A stretch of 7,891 bases of DNA from Chloroflexota bacterium (lineage in GTDB: Bacteria; Chloroflexota; Dehalococcoidia; UBA3495), in contig JACZXN010000062.1 in the NCBI GenBank assembly GCA_022571575.1, positions 1 through 7,891 of the forward strand, in the 5' to 3' direction. Numbering within the stretch: the stretch's first letter is position 1; each line of letters starts with the position of its first letter. The notes under the pieces were generated by a model that saw only the letters and a list, made by a program, of their open reading frames with translations, searched no databases and was not told where the DNA came from. Shown here piece after piece: positions 1 through 6,872 of this stretch. The translations under genes and the position numbers were made by a program.

Positions 1-1
1 G

Positions 2-670
2 GCCCTGGGAATCGTCCTGGCCCTGGAGACCAGGCGCAAGACGGGCCGCGGCCAGTACGTGGACATGGCCATGTACGAGTGCATGGTCTCCCACATCGAG
101 AGCAACATGAACTCATTCCAGGCCACCGGCGGCAATCCGGGCCGCTCCCGAGACCGGCTGGCCACCGCCGGCATCACCTTACGGGCCAAGGACGGCTACG
201 TGGTCATGGCCGGAGTGCGGACTGAGGCGCGTCTGCGGGAGCTTTGGAAAGTGGTGGGCCGTGAGGACCTGCTGGAAGGCGACCCCCGGTACCTGGCCGG
301 ACCGGGCATGGACGGCCAGTTCTACCAAGACCACATCATCCCGGCCATCGAAGGGTGGTCGTCCCAGGTACCCAAGTTCCAGGTGGCGGCGACGCTGACG
401 GAGATCGGCTTCTCCATGGGCGTCACCCAGACCGTGGCCGACCTGGCCCAGTGCCCCCAGTTGGAAGCCCGCCGGATGTTCGTGGACACCGGCGACACCC
501 TGGGCGGAACCTTCCGCGGGGTGAAGACCCCAACCCGTCTCACCGCCTGCGTCGATTCCCCCCAGGAAACAGCCCCAATGCTGGGCGAGCACAACTCGGA
601 GATACTCTGCTCCCTGGGCGGGATGACGCCGGAGGAAGTGGCTGAATTGGAGGCGGAGGGGGCGCTTTAA
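2..670 (+). CDS. Family III CoA-transferase (CaiB/BaiF type), C-terminal part
   Basis: The reading frame is open from the left edge (codons start at base 2) to TAA at 668-670, so about 222 C-terminal residues of a roughly 400-residue enzyme are present. Codons before the internal GTG at 59 read ALETRRKTGRGQYVDMAMYE, which matches the conserved 'TGRGQ-VD-SM' stretch of CaiB/BaiF proteins; that GTG is therefore internal, not the start. The end reads LGEHNSEILCSLGGMTPEE, the typical family C-terminus ('LGEHT-E-L--LG-s-eEi--L---G'). Family III enzymes move CoA between an acyl-CoA and a free acid in the cytoplasm through an aspartyl-CoA intermediate. The catalytic Asp lies in the missing N-terminal half, so activity cannot be judged and the substrate cannot be named. 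The gene converges on the methyltransferase gene, with 50 bp between stops and no clear terminator hairpin there. Confidence 0.93.
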   Translation, partial: ALGIVLALETRRKTGRGQYVDMAMYECMVSHIESNMNSFQATGGNPGRSRDRLATAGITLRAKDGYVVMAGVRTEARLRELWKVVGREDLLEGDPRYLAGPGMDGQFYQDHIIPAIEGWSSQVPKFQVAATLTEIGFSMGVTQTVADLAQCPQLEARRMFVDTGDTLGGTFRGVKTPTRLTACVDSPQETAPMLGEHNSEILCSLGGMTPEEVAELEAEGAL

Positions 671-720
671 TACGTCTCAATCTGAACGAGCCTGCCCAAT
701 GAGAGATATAGGTAGACCGG

Positions 721-1551
721 CTACTCGCGTTGGAATACCGACGTTACGATCACCGTTCGGCCCTCTTCGCTGTTCCTCAGCATGTTGGACAAATTCTTGC
801 TCATGTCTGTTCTGGTTATGAGCCCCATGCCAAGGGGAGCCGGCGCCTCTATTGACGCCGCAGCCAGCCGTTCCCGTTGGACTTTGACCCCAAGCTCCGT
901 TACGTCTTTCCAGACCACTTCCGTGAATCCCAATCCACTTAAAATTCCCTTGAACCTTTGAGGTGTGATCATAGAACTGAGGGACGGATACTCGGCCCAG
1001 GGCACAGGGTAGTGCAGTGGCGTCACCGGTCCGCTCAGGACATCTTGGGTTGCAAGGCGGCCTTCAGGGCGAAGCACGCGGCGGACTTCGCTATACAGCC
1101 TTTCTTTGTCAGGTATATTCATGGATGAGTTCTGCATCCATACCAGATCGAAGGACTCATCGTCGAAGGGTAGGTCCAGGGCGCTGCCGCACTGAAACCG
1201 CACTTTATCATCCAGACCCAACCGGGCGGTTAGCATCTCCGCAGCCAGACAGAATTCTTCGGTGAGGTCAATGCCGGTCACGTCGCACCCGTACTCCGAG
1301 GCCAACATCCGGGCAGGCCCCCCTATGCCACTTCCGACGTCCAGTACTTGCATTCCTTCATGAAGTCCGGCGAGGGACGCAAGCTCCTTGGTGGCGGCCA
1401 GGCCGCCGCTGTGAAATTGGTCGAATGAAGATAGGTCTTCCTTGGTGAGGGAGTTTAGATCCTTGCCAGCATCTTGTAGCGCCTTCAAGATTATCGAGCA
1501 CAAATCGGATTGGCCATATTGATCGTTGATCGATTGTTGGTAATCAGGCAT
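721..1551 (-). CDS. Class I SAM-dependent methyltransferase (sarcosine/dimethylglycine methyltransferase-like)
   Basis: A complete 276-residue protein with a Rossmann-type Methyltransf_11 core. Motif I (VLDVGSGIGGPAR, about residues 69-81) and the acidic residue D95 in GIDLT would bind S-adenosylmethionine. Motif II-like LPFDDESFDLVW spans about 127-138, followed by MNIPDKERLY (144-153) and RVLRPEGRLA (158-167). The MN-DK-RLY-E-RVLRP-G series and the later PVPWA (182-186) resemble sarcosine/dimethylglycine N-methyltransferases and related small-molecule enzymes. This is only a family-level match; the acceptor is unknown. The ATG at 1549-1551 is preceded by GAGGTG with a 5-nt spacer, which supports this start. 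A good promoter lies upstream (1674-1702). The gene looks monocistronic: the next minus-strand gene upstream ends 268 bp away. Codon third positions look less GC-rich than in the flanking MFS and CoA-transferase genes. There is no signal peptide or membrane segment, so it is cytoplasmic. Confidence 0.92.
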   Translation of the reverse strand: MPDYQQSINDQYGQSDLCSIILKALQDAGKDLNSLTKEDLSSFDQFHSGGLAATKELASLAGLHEGMQVLDVGSGIGGPARMLASEYGCDVTGIDLTEEFCLAAEMLTARLGLDDKVRFQCGSALDLPFDDESFDLVWMQNSSMNIPDKERLYSEVRRVLRPEGRLATQDVLSGPVTPLHYPVPWAEYPSLSSMITPQRFKGILSGLGFTEVVWKDVTELGVKVQRERLAAASIEAPAPLGMGLITRTDMSKNLSNMLRNSEEGRTVIVTSVFQRE

Positions 1552-1567
1552 CGTTACACCTCGGATT

Positions 1568-1661
1568 CCGGACTGGATTTATCACGAGCGCGTGAGTCAA
1601 TCTCATTAGAGAATTTAGGGCGATTACTAAACCGGGGAGTGGGAAATTCTTTACAGTCCGG
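1568..1661. repeat. 8-bp inverted repeat in the methyltransferase leader
   Basis: CCGGACTG at 1568-1575 and its exact reverse complement CAGTCCGG at 1654-1661 flank 78 bp. Both lie in the predicted 5' untranslated region of the methyltransferase mRNA. The promoter-distal arm ends 5 nt upstream of the GAGGTG ribosome binding site (1557-1562), and the other arm sits just downstream of the expected transcription start. Pairing would form a long-range stem closing the leader, but a chance match of this size is possible. Confidence 0.3.
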
Positions 1662-1673
1662 TAAGATTTGCAG

Positions 1674-1702
1674 ACTATACAGCAGGGCCACAGGGGCGTC
1701 AA
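1674..1702 (-). promoter_or_regulatory. Sigma70-type promoter for the methyltransferase gene
   Basis: On the minus strand, a -35 box TTGACG (bases 1697-1702) and a -10 box TATAGT (1674-1679) are separated by exactly 17 nt (1680-1696). Each box is one mismatch from consensus. Transcription would start near 1667, giving a leader of roughly 115 nt before the ATG at 1551. The rest of the 1552-1819 gap shows only small palindromes, such as GATGCGCATC at 1777-1786, and no convincing gene or T-tailed terminator for the MFS gene. Confidence 0.65.
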
Positions 1703-1819
1703 CGTGGCTGATGGCCAATGCTTCTCGCTACCCGGAAGATACCTACCTATGCATGATGCCGGGCGCACACAGCCTGGATGCGCATCACCCATCGGCCGAG
1801 ATCATGTGTGAAGAGTTTT

Positions 1820-3112
1820 CTAGCCAAACTCCGGCCGGGCAGGTTCGGCGGGTTCATCCGGCGGAGCGATGGGACGCCGGATCAGGGGCGAGAAGAGGAC
1901 CGCTGGTATCAGTAAAACCAGGCCCAAAGACACGCTCATCGCCACCGCCGCCTGGGCGCCGAAGAAGTTGGCGACCACTCCCACGGCCAGACCGCCCACC
2001 GCCGCCACGCCGATGCATTGCCCCAGCATGCCCAGGGCCGTTCCCCGCATCTCCGGGTCCGCCGATATGAGGATGATGGTGCTCTGCATGGTGCTGTAGC
2101 CCGCCGCGCCGAGTCCGGCCAGGAGCAGCATCAAGAAAGACAGCGGATACCAGGGCGATAGGGCGAAGAACAGCAGGCTGAGCAACTGCAGGGTCAGACC
2201 AAGACAGAATATGCGCCCGTGGTAGCGCACCACCGCCAGGGTCGCGATCACGGAGGCCGCCGCCAACGAGCCGATGGCCTGGGCCGAGATCAATATCCCG
2301 GTCAGCCCCGCGCCCACGCCAAGGTGGTCCCGGGCGACCACCGGGAACAGGGACTCCACGCTGAACGCCATGGCGTTCATGATCAGCGTGATGATCAGCA
2401 CCCCCCGGATCACCCTGTTGTTCAGCGAGTACCTGATTCCCCGAGACACGGTGCGCCAGAACGGATAGGAATTTGGCGCCCGGACCGGACCCCTGGTCTT
2501 GACCAGCGAGACCAGCACAAAAGCGACTATATAGACCGCCATCAAGAACACGTAGGCCACGGAGAAGCCGGTCAATTCGATCAGCATCCCCGCCATGAAT
2601 GGACCGATGAACCGCCCCAGGGTTGAGTTGATGGTCTCCAGTGACATGGCGCTGACGATGCGGCCGCTGCCAACCAGGTCATAGATCAGTGAACGCCGCG
2701 AAGGGAACTCCAGCACGAAGAGCAAACCCAGGAAGAAGGAAGCGATGAATAGGTGCCAAGGCTCCACGGCGTCGGCCAACACCAGCGCCAGGATGGCGGC
2801 GGTGGCGATGACCGCCACGGTGCGGGCCACCATCATGATGACCCAGCGGTTGGCCCGGTCGGCCACCATGCCCGACATCAGAGCAAAGGCCAGCATGGGT
2901 ATCCAACGGAATACGAAGAGCAGGGCGACCTGGAACGCCGAGTCGGTGAGGTCCAGCACCAGCAGGCCCATGACCACGGTGTCCATCCACCGGCCGGTGT
3001 TGTCCAGGCCTCCGGCGGCCCACATGAGCCGGAAGTCCTTCAGCCGCAGAAGCCCCTTGACCTGGTCCGCCCAGGGCCGGCCGGGTTGCCCCGTGGGTTC
3101 AATGGCTGCCAC
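1820..3112 (-). CDS. Major facilitator superfamily exporter, MFS_3/EntS-like
   Basis: A 430-residue, very hydrophobic protein with about twelve predicted transmembrane helices, the normal size for a drug or siderophore exporter of the MFS_3 group. The N-terminal LLRLKDFRLMWAAGGLDNTG (21-40) is the usual 'L-n--FR-lw' entry to helix 1. Motif A in the loop after helix 2 reads GMVADRANRW (81-90), carrying the conserved Asp-Arg. FPSRRSLIYDLV (136-147) matches the conserved proline/arginine loop of this group. A charged loop at about 205-236 separates the two six-helix halves. The tail from 411 is Pro/Glu-rich and cytoplasmic. It would act in the cytoplasmic membrane as a proton-coupled exporter; the substrate cannot be inferred. 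The start is GTG at 3110-3112: an in-frame TAG two codons upstream rules out a longer form. The ribosome binding site is poor (GGTAGG only 2 nt away), so translation may be weak or the start slightly internal. It lies 175 bp downstream of the molybdenum hydroxylase on the same strand and could be co-transcribed. Confidence 0.93.
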   Translation of the reverse strand: MAAIEPTGQPGRPWADQVKGLLRLKDFRLMWAAGGLDNTGRWMDTVVMGLLVLDLTDSAFQVALLFVFRWIPMLAFALMSGMVADRANRWVIMMVARTVAVIATAAILALVLADAVEPWHLFIASFFLGLLFVLEFPSRRSLIYDLVGSGRIVSAMSLETINSTLGRFIGPFMAGMLIELTGFSVAYVFLMAVYIVAFVLVSLVKTRGPVRAPNSYPFWRTVSRGIRYSLNNRVIRGVLIITLIMNAMAFSVESLFPVVARDHLGVGAGLTGILISAQAIGSLAAASVIATLAVVRYHGRIFCLGLTLQLLSLLFFALSPWYPLSFLMLLLAGLGAAGYSTMQSTIILISADPEMRGTALGMLGQCIGVAAVGGLAVGVVANFFGAQAAVAMSVSLGLVLLIPAVLFSPLIRRPIAPPDEPAEPARPEFG

Positions 3113-3178
3113 GGCCTACCGGGCCATGCAATCGATGGGCGGCCCAACCGGGAACCAGGCGGAAAGATCGGCTGGGAC

Positions 3179-3196
3179 CCGGCGGATGACCGCCGG
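3179..3196. other. Perfect GC-rich hairpin between hydroxylase and MFS genes
   Basis: CCGGCGG at 3179-3185 and CCGCCGG at 3190-3196 form a perfect 7-bp stem with a 4-nt loop. It lies in the 175-bp gap (3113-3287) downstream of the hydroxylase stop. No T-run follows on either strand, so it is not a standard intrinsic terminator. It could slow polymerase, protect a processed 3' end, or be incidental. The same gap holds the palindrome CTATTAATAG (3213-3222), whose inner TATTAA is a possible but unpaired -10 box for the MFS gene. Confidence 0.4.
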
Positions 3197-3287
3197 CCCC
3201 GGGGCTGGTCCTCTATTAATAGGGTCTGATTTCGCCGATCTGATCAAATCTGACGCCGGAGGTCAGTGAACCAGCCACGCGCCAATC

Positions 3288-5591
3288 TCATTCGCCCTTG
3301 GACTGGATGGCGTCGAGGATCACGTCGGGGGTCATGGGCAGGTCCCTCATGGGGACGCCGATGGCGTTGGAGACGGCGATGGCCATGGCCGGCAGCGGAG
3401 GGATGATGGGCGCTTCGCCGACTCCCCGCAGTCCGAAGGGATGCTTCGGATTGGGGACCTCGATCATCACCGTCTCGATCATCGGCACGTCCAGCGAGGT
3501 TGGCATGCGGTAGTCCAGGAAACTGGAGTTCAGCATGGCGCCATTCTCGTCGTAGACGTAGCTCTCGTTGAGCGCCCAGCCGATCCCCTGGACCGTGCCG
3601 CCCTGGATCTGGCCCTCCACGTAGGCGGGGTGTACCGCGGTGCCGACGTCCATGAACGCGGTGAACCGGAGGATATCGACCTTGCCGGTCTCGGGGTCCA
3701 CTTCGACGTCCACCAGATTGCCCGCGATGATGGGTCCGCTTCCTGGAGAGGCGGGGGATACCGAACAGGTGACCGGGCCGCCGGTCCGCATCAACCGGGC
3801 CGACAGGTCCTTGAAGCTGATGGTGTCTTCAGTTTTGCCGCAGATGAACGTTCCTTTATCAAAGGTGACGTCGTCCTCCTCCACTTCCCAGAGGATGGCG
3901 GCCCGGACTTTCATCAACCTGGCGATCTCCTCGGCTGCTTGGATGGCCGCCAACCCCGTGTCAAAGGCGGTACGGCTGCCGCCGGTGACTCCGGTCCAGC
4001 CGATGGTGTCGGTGTCCACCACGGTGGGCGACACGTCCTCGGCCCGGAGTCCCAGGATCTCGGCGGCCTGCATGGCCACCGCCGTCCGGGAACCGCCGAT
4101 GTCCACCGAGCCGGTTATCAGGTTGATGGTGCCGTCGCTGTTGACGGTGATGGTGGCCGACGACGCCTGTCCTCCCTGCCAACGGTAGCCCACCGCCACG
4201 CCCCGGCCCTGGTTGGGGCCGGTGAGCGGGGTCTGATAATGGGGATGGGCCTTCATGGCCTCTTCCAGTTCCCTAACCCCGAAGTGGGGATGGGGCACGC
4301 CGCTGGGCATCCGGTCGCCCGCCTTGACGGCGTTCTTCAACCGGAAATCCAGCGGGTCCATGCCCAGCTTCTCGGCCAGTTCGTCGATCACCGGCTCCAC
4401 GGAGAACGCGCCTTGGGGTTGGCCCGGGGCCCGGTAGGCCTGGACCTTCTGCTTATTGCAGACCACGTCGTAGCCGTCGATGAGCAGGTTCTCGATGTTG
4501 TAGGCCCCGGTGGCGCACAGGGTTGCGCCCCCCACCGGAGAACCGGGATAGGCCCCGGCCTCGAAGGCCAGCCACAACTGGGCGGCCGTGATCTTCCCGT
4601 CCTTGGTGGCCCCGATCTTGGTGCGCATGCGGGACGCCGACGTCGGGCCGGTGCCCTCGAAAACGTCCTTGCGGGACATGACGACCTGCACCGGACGGCC
4701 GCTTTTCTTGGACAGGACCGCGGCCACGGGCTCCAGATAGGTGGTTATCTTGGCCCCGAACCCGCCGCCGATCTCCGTGGGGACGACCCTGATCTGGGAC
4801 TCCGGGATGTCCAGTATGGCGGCGCATGACGAGCGGATGGCGAATGAGCCCTGGGTGCAGGTGTAGATGGTGAGGCGCCCGTCTCCGGCCCAGGTGGCGG
4901 TGGATGCGTGGGGCTCGATGTAACCCTGGTGGACCGTTTGGGTGGTGAACTCCCGCTCGACGATCACGTCGGCTTCTTGGAACCCCTTTTCCACGTCACC
5001 CAACTTGTGCTGGATGTGGGCCGCGATGTTGCTCTTCTTCCCGGTGTCATCGCCCTTGGCGAAGCGCTCCAGCTTGAAGTAGGTGGTGAGGTTCTCATGG
5101 AGCAGCGGGGCGTCCTCTTTCATGGCTTCATCCAGGCTGAGGACCGGCTTCAAGACCTCATAATCGATCTCTATAAGCGCCAGCGCCTGCTCCGCGATGT
5201 GGGGGCTGGTGGCCGAAACGGCGGCCACGGCATGTCCTTTGTAGAGGGCCTTGTCGGCCGCCATGACGTGCTCCGCCATGAGGCGGGCGTTGCCCTGGGT
5301 CTCGGCCAGGTCGATCATCTTATCGGCGATTATGGGGAAGTCCTTGGACGTGACCACCGCGGTGACGCCGGTCATCGCCTCCGCCTTGCTGGTGTCGATG
5401 GAACGGATCCGCGCGTGGGCGTGGGGACTGCGCAGGACCTTGCCGTACAGCATGCCTGAAAGCTGTACGTCGGCCCCGTACTTGGCCGCGCCGATGACTT
5501 TGTCCACGCCGTCGTGGCGGATGGGCCGAGTGCCCACAACGTCGTATTGCCTGGTTTCCTCGGACTGCTGGCCGCTGGTGGTTGTGGTCAT
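3288..5591 (-). CDS. Molybdopterin-binding (large) subunit of a xanthine dehydrogenase/aldehyde oxidase-family hydroxylase
   Basis: A complete 767-residue protein, the normal length for a CoxL/HcrA-like large subunit with no fused FeS or FAD domain. The N-terminal hammerhead domain includes GMLYGKVLRSPHAHARI (46-62). Molybdenum-cofactor motifs follow in order: TQG (246-248), GGGFGAK (275-281), AYRAPGQPQG (385-394, with the conserved Arg) and RGVGEAP near the C-terminus (722-728), where E726 is the expected catalytic base. The usual glycine-Gln-glycine (G-Q-G) cofactor motif is shortened to DIGGSRT (497-503), lacking the Gln. The position after GGGFGAK is Ile rather than the Glu seen in purine-oxidising enzymes, so xanthine is an unlikely substrate. 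The family hydroxylates carbon centres of aldehydes, aromatics or heterocycles with water as oxygen source and passes electrons to FeS and FAD subunits. Neither partner is in the window. ATG at 5589-5591 follows GGGGGAA with a 3-nt gap. There is no Tat signal peptide, so it is cytoplasmic. Confidence 0.95.
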   Translation of the reverse strand: MTTTTSGQQSEETRQYDVVGTRPIRHDGVDKVIGAAKYGADVQLSGMLYGKVLRSPHAHARIRSIDTSKAEAMTGVTAVVTSKDFPIIADKMIDLAETQGNARLMAEHVMAADKALYKGHAVAAVSATSPHIAEQALALIEIDYEVLKPVLSLDEAMKEDAPLLHENLTTYFKLERFAKGDDTGKKSNIAAHIQHKLGDVEKGFQEADVIVEREFTTQTVHQGYIEPHASTATWAGDGRLTIYTCTQGSFAIRSSCAAILDIPESQIRVVPTEIGGGFGAKITTYLEPVAAVLSKKSGRPVQVVMSRKDVFEGTGPTSASRMRTKIGATKDGKITAAQLWLAFEAGAYPGSPVGGATLCATGAYNIENLLIDGYDVVCNKQKVQAYRAPGQPQGAFSVEPVIDELAEKLGMDPLDFRLKNAVKAGDRMPSGVPHPHFGVRELEEAMKAHPHYQTPLTGPNQGRGVAVGYRWQGGQASSATITVNSDGTINLITGSVDIGGSRTAVAMQAAEILGLRAEDVSPTVVDTDTIGWTGVTGGSRTAFDTGLAAIQAAEEIARLMKVRAAILWEVEEDDVTFDKGTFICGKTEDTISFKDLSARLMRTGGPVTCSVSPASPGSGPIIAGNLVDVEVDPETGKVDILRFTAFMDVGTAVHPAYVEGQIQGGTVQGIGWALNESYVYDENGAMLNSSFLDYRMPTSLDVPMIETVMIEVPNPKHPFGLRGVGEAPIIPPLPAMAIAVSNAIGVPMRDLPMTPDVILDAIQSKGE

Positions 5592-5668
5592 TATTCCCCC
5601 GATCCCGGCTCTCTTCGGCCCGGATAAGATTTTAGATGAGGTTTTTCAGGTAGGAGGCTTCGCGTCCC

Positions 5669-5696
5669 ACTATATCCCTGGGAGTGTAGATGTCAA
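5669..5696 (-). promoter_or_regulatory. Sigma70-type promoter for the molybdenum hydroxylase gene
   Basis: On the minus strand there is a perfect -35 box TTGACA (5691-5696), a 16-nt spacer (5675-5690) and a -10 box TATAGT (5669-5674). The start point would be near 5662, giving a leader of about 70 nt that ends at the GGGGGAA ribosome binding site. This is the best promoter match seen in the window. Its -10 box is identical to the one before the methyltransferase gene. Confidence 0.7.
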
Positions 5697-5819
5697 TCTG
5701 TTTGGTCAGTTTTCGACGCATCGAGATTGCCGGTCCTCCAAATCGTGACAGTTCGCAGACGGTTTCCCCTGTGCCGCCACTTTGGCATTATGTATGGTCG
5801 CACTGGATTGGATTATCCC

Positions 5820-5834
5820 AGCTGTATTACAGCT
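5820..5834. promoter_or_regulatory. Perfect 15-nt palindrome, possible operator upstream of the MscS-like gene
   Basis: AGCTGTA (5820-5826) and TACAGCT (5828-5834) are exact reverse complements around a single T. The site lies about 40 bp upstream of the channel gene start and overlaps the candidate -35 box. Its TGTA-N-TACA core has the two-fold symmetry expected for a dimeric repressor or activator site. No regulator gene is visible in the window and the regulator family cannot be named. Confidence 0.45.
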
Positions 5835-5854
5835 CTATTTCACGGGATTATAGA
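5826..5854 (+). promoter_or_regulatory. Weak candidate promoter for the MscS-like gene
   Basis: ATTACA (5826-5831) and TATAGA (5849-5854) are separated by 17 nt. Each box matches consensus at only four of six positions. The start would fall near 5861, leaving a leader of only about 10 nt. It is listed because of the correct spacing and the palindrome overlapping its -35 box, but it may be chance. Confidence 0.25.
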
Positions 5855-5860
5855 GTGTTA

Positions 5861-5864
5861 GAGG
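5861..5864 (+). promoter_or_regulatory. Ribosome binding site favouring a TTG start
   Basis: GAGG at 5861-5864 is 7 nt before TTG at 5872, a normal spacing, but 13 nt before the in-frame ATG at 5878, which is too far. This favours TTG, although the difference is only two residues. Confidence 0.45.
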
Positions 5865-5871
5865 ACGGTGA

Positions 5872-6498
5872 TTGCGGATGAGCTACGAAATACCTATACA
5901 AAATACCGCGGCCCAAAGGTTCGCGCTCTTGGGGCTTACTGTCTTTTACTTAGGGATGTTGGTGGCGTTGCTTGTTGTGATTGACCAGACGTCCCAGGAG
6001 TTTACCTCCCTTGATTTTCTCGCTCCATATAAGCGGTTCATCTCGATGGCGGTGGTGGCGGTGTTCGGCTGGCTAGCCCTCAGTTCTGGGAGCCGCTGGA
6101 TTTACCGGGCGGTCCTCCGCTGGGCATCTGCCGACACAGCCGCCGCGATGCGGATAACGTTTAGAATCGTCGGCGGCGGAGTACTGCTTTCGACCTTGGT
6201 GTCCACCCTGACCGGCAGCGCTACGGCAGCCCTGACCATCGGGAGTTTTGCGGGATTGGTGGTGGGCTTTGCGACGCAGACGGTGATGGGCAACGCCGTG
6301 TCCGGTCTCTTTCTGCTCCTTCTCCGGCCGGTCAGGATCGGCGACCGGGTGACCGTCAGCGGTTACACCGGCGAGATACTGACCATTACCCTGATGCATG
6401 TGGTAATCAGAACGGACGAGCAAGACGTCTTGCTTCCCACCTCCAGCGTGGTCAACAGCGTGATTGCGCTTCACCGGGAACACACCGAGGTTGCTTAG
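5872..6498 (+). CDS. Short MscS-family mechanosensitive channel protein
   Basis: A 208-residue membrane protein. Hydrophobic segments at about 18-37, 56-72 and 96-112 precede the pore-lining helix region. GSFAGLVVGFATQTVMGNAVSGLFLLLLRP (124-153) is the MscS TM3 signature (small residues alternating with Ala/Gly, then 'GF--Q---N---G-f-l--RP'). It is followed by beta-domain sequence: IGDRVTVSGYTGEILTITL (156-174) and LLPTSSVVNSVI (187-198), matching the family's 'P-N--v-n--I' region. MscS proteins open under membrane tension and release solutes during hypo-osmotic shock. E. coli MscS has 286 residues; this one stops just after the beta domain and lacks the C-terminal alpha/beta cage. No frameshift is needed to explain this, so it looks like a natural short form, although an early stop cannot be ruled out. 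The start is TTG (5872) or ATG (5878). It is transcribed away from the hydroxylase gene. Confidence 0.9.
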   Translation: MRMSYEIPIQNTAAQRFALLGLTVFYLGMLVALLVVIDQTSQEFTSLDFLAPYKRFISMAVVAVFGWLALSSGSRWIYRAVLRWASADTAAAMRITFRIVGGGVLLSTLVSTLTGSATAALTIGSFAGLVVGFATQTVMGNAVSGLFLLLLRPVRIGDRVTVSGYTGEILTITLMHVVIRTDEQDVLLPTSSVVNSVIALHREHTEVA

Positions 6499-6503
6499 CG
6501 GTT

Positions 6504-6575
6504 CTCGCTCGATGGGGCCTGTATGTGCCGGGCAATGATGGGTACGGTTAGTTACACTGGGAGCGAGTGAGCGAG
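6504..6575. repeat. Inverted repeat with duplicated arm after the channel gene
   Basis: CTCGCTC (6504-6510), six bases past the stop, is the exact complement of GAGCGAG at both 6561-6567 and 6569-6575, which form a tandem 8-nt direct repeat. Either right arm could pair with the left arm around a loop of 50 or 58 nt. No T-tract follows, so a standard terminator is not supported. Confidence 0.35.
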
Positions 6576-6631
6576 GGGATGCTTTCAGCCGCCGTGGGAA
6601 TGCCTGCGGGTCGCGGGTTTTTGACCGTGGC

Positions 6632-6645
6632 GGTTCCCGGGAACC
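6632..6645. repeat. Perfect 14-bp palindrome
   Basis: GGTTCCCGGGAACC is fully self-complementary. It sits in the gap about 230 bp upstream of the 293-residue gene. It could be a dimer binding site, but about one such match in every two windows of this size is expected by chance. Confidence 0.3.
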
Positions 6646-6866
6646 AATCCAGACCCATGGTGCATCTGCAACGTGGGAGGGCCAACCGGCGCCTGGCCGG
6701 AGTCGCCTGGTCTCCCTGGGGCCTTGGGCCACCGGGCGAACATCGGTCCCAGCCGTTGGGCCAGCCAATCATCGGGTGGCCGCCATGGGCGGTTGCGTTT
6801 CTTGTGTCCAAGGCCGGTGCGTCACTGCCACCGCGCCGGTCAAGCTCACTTCAGCACCCACGTTAT

Positions 6867-6872
6867 AAGGAG
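6867..6872 (+). promoter_or_regulatory. Strong ribosome binding site selecting a GTG start
   Basis: AAGGAG at 6867-6872 lies 5 nt before GTG at 6878. A nearby ATG at 6875-6877 would be too close for this site and opens a different frame, which lacks the hydrophobic N-terminus. The site therefore settles the start of the 293-residue protein. Confidence 0.75.

Noticed and set aside
671..720. Bidirectional terminator between the CoA-transferase and methyltransferase genes
   Set aside because: Only broken short complementarity is visible, with no continuous stem and no T-run.
1544..1792. 82-codon minus-strand open frame upstream of the methyltransferase
   Set aside because: It has no domain or good ribosome binding site, overlaps the methyltransferase start in another frame, and contains the strong promoter at 1674-1702.
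1510..2070. 186-codon plus-strand open frame across the methyltransferase start and MFS end
   Set aside because: It overlaps two well-supported minus-strand genes and a promoter, and ends in a Pro/Arg/Ser-rich translation typical of an antisense shadow.
3441..4829. Long 462-codon open frame on the plus strand
   Set aside because: It lies fully antisense to the clearly conserved molybdenum hydroxylase gene, its translation is rich in Gly, His, Arg and Asp without a domain, and GC-rich codons on the opposite strand explain the lack of stops.
5592..5661. Possible cofactor riboswitch in the hydroxylase leader
   Set aside because: The leader is only about 70 nt and shows no extended stem architecture of the kind expected for the molybdenum-cofactor RNA motif.
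6073..6768. 231-codon minus-strand frame
   Set aside because: Much of it is antisense to the MscS-like gene, and the rest is Pro/Arg/Gly-rich without conserved motifs.
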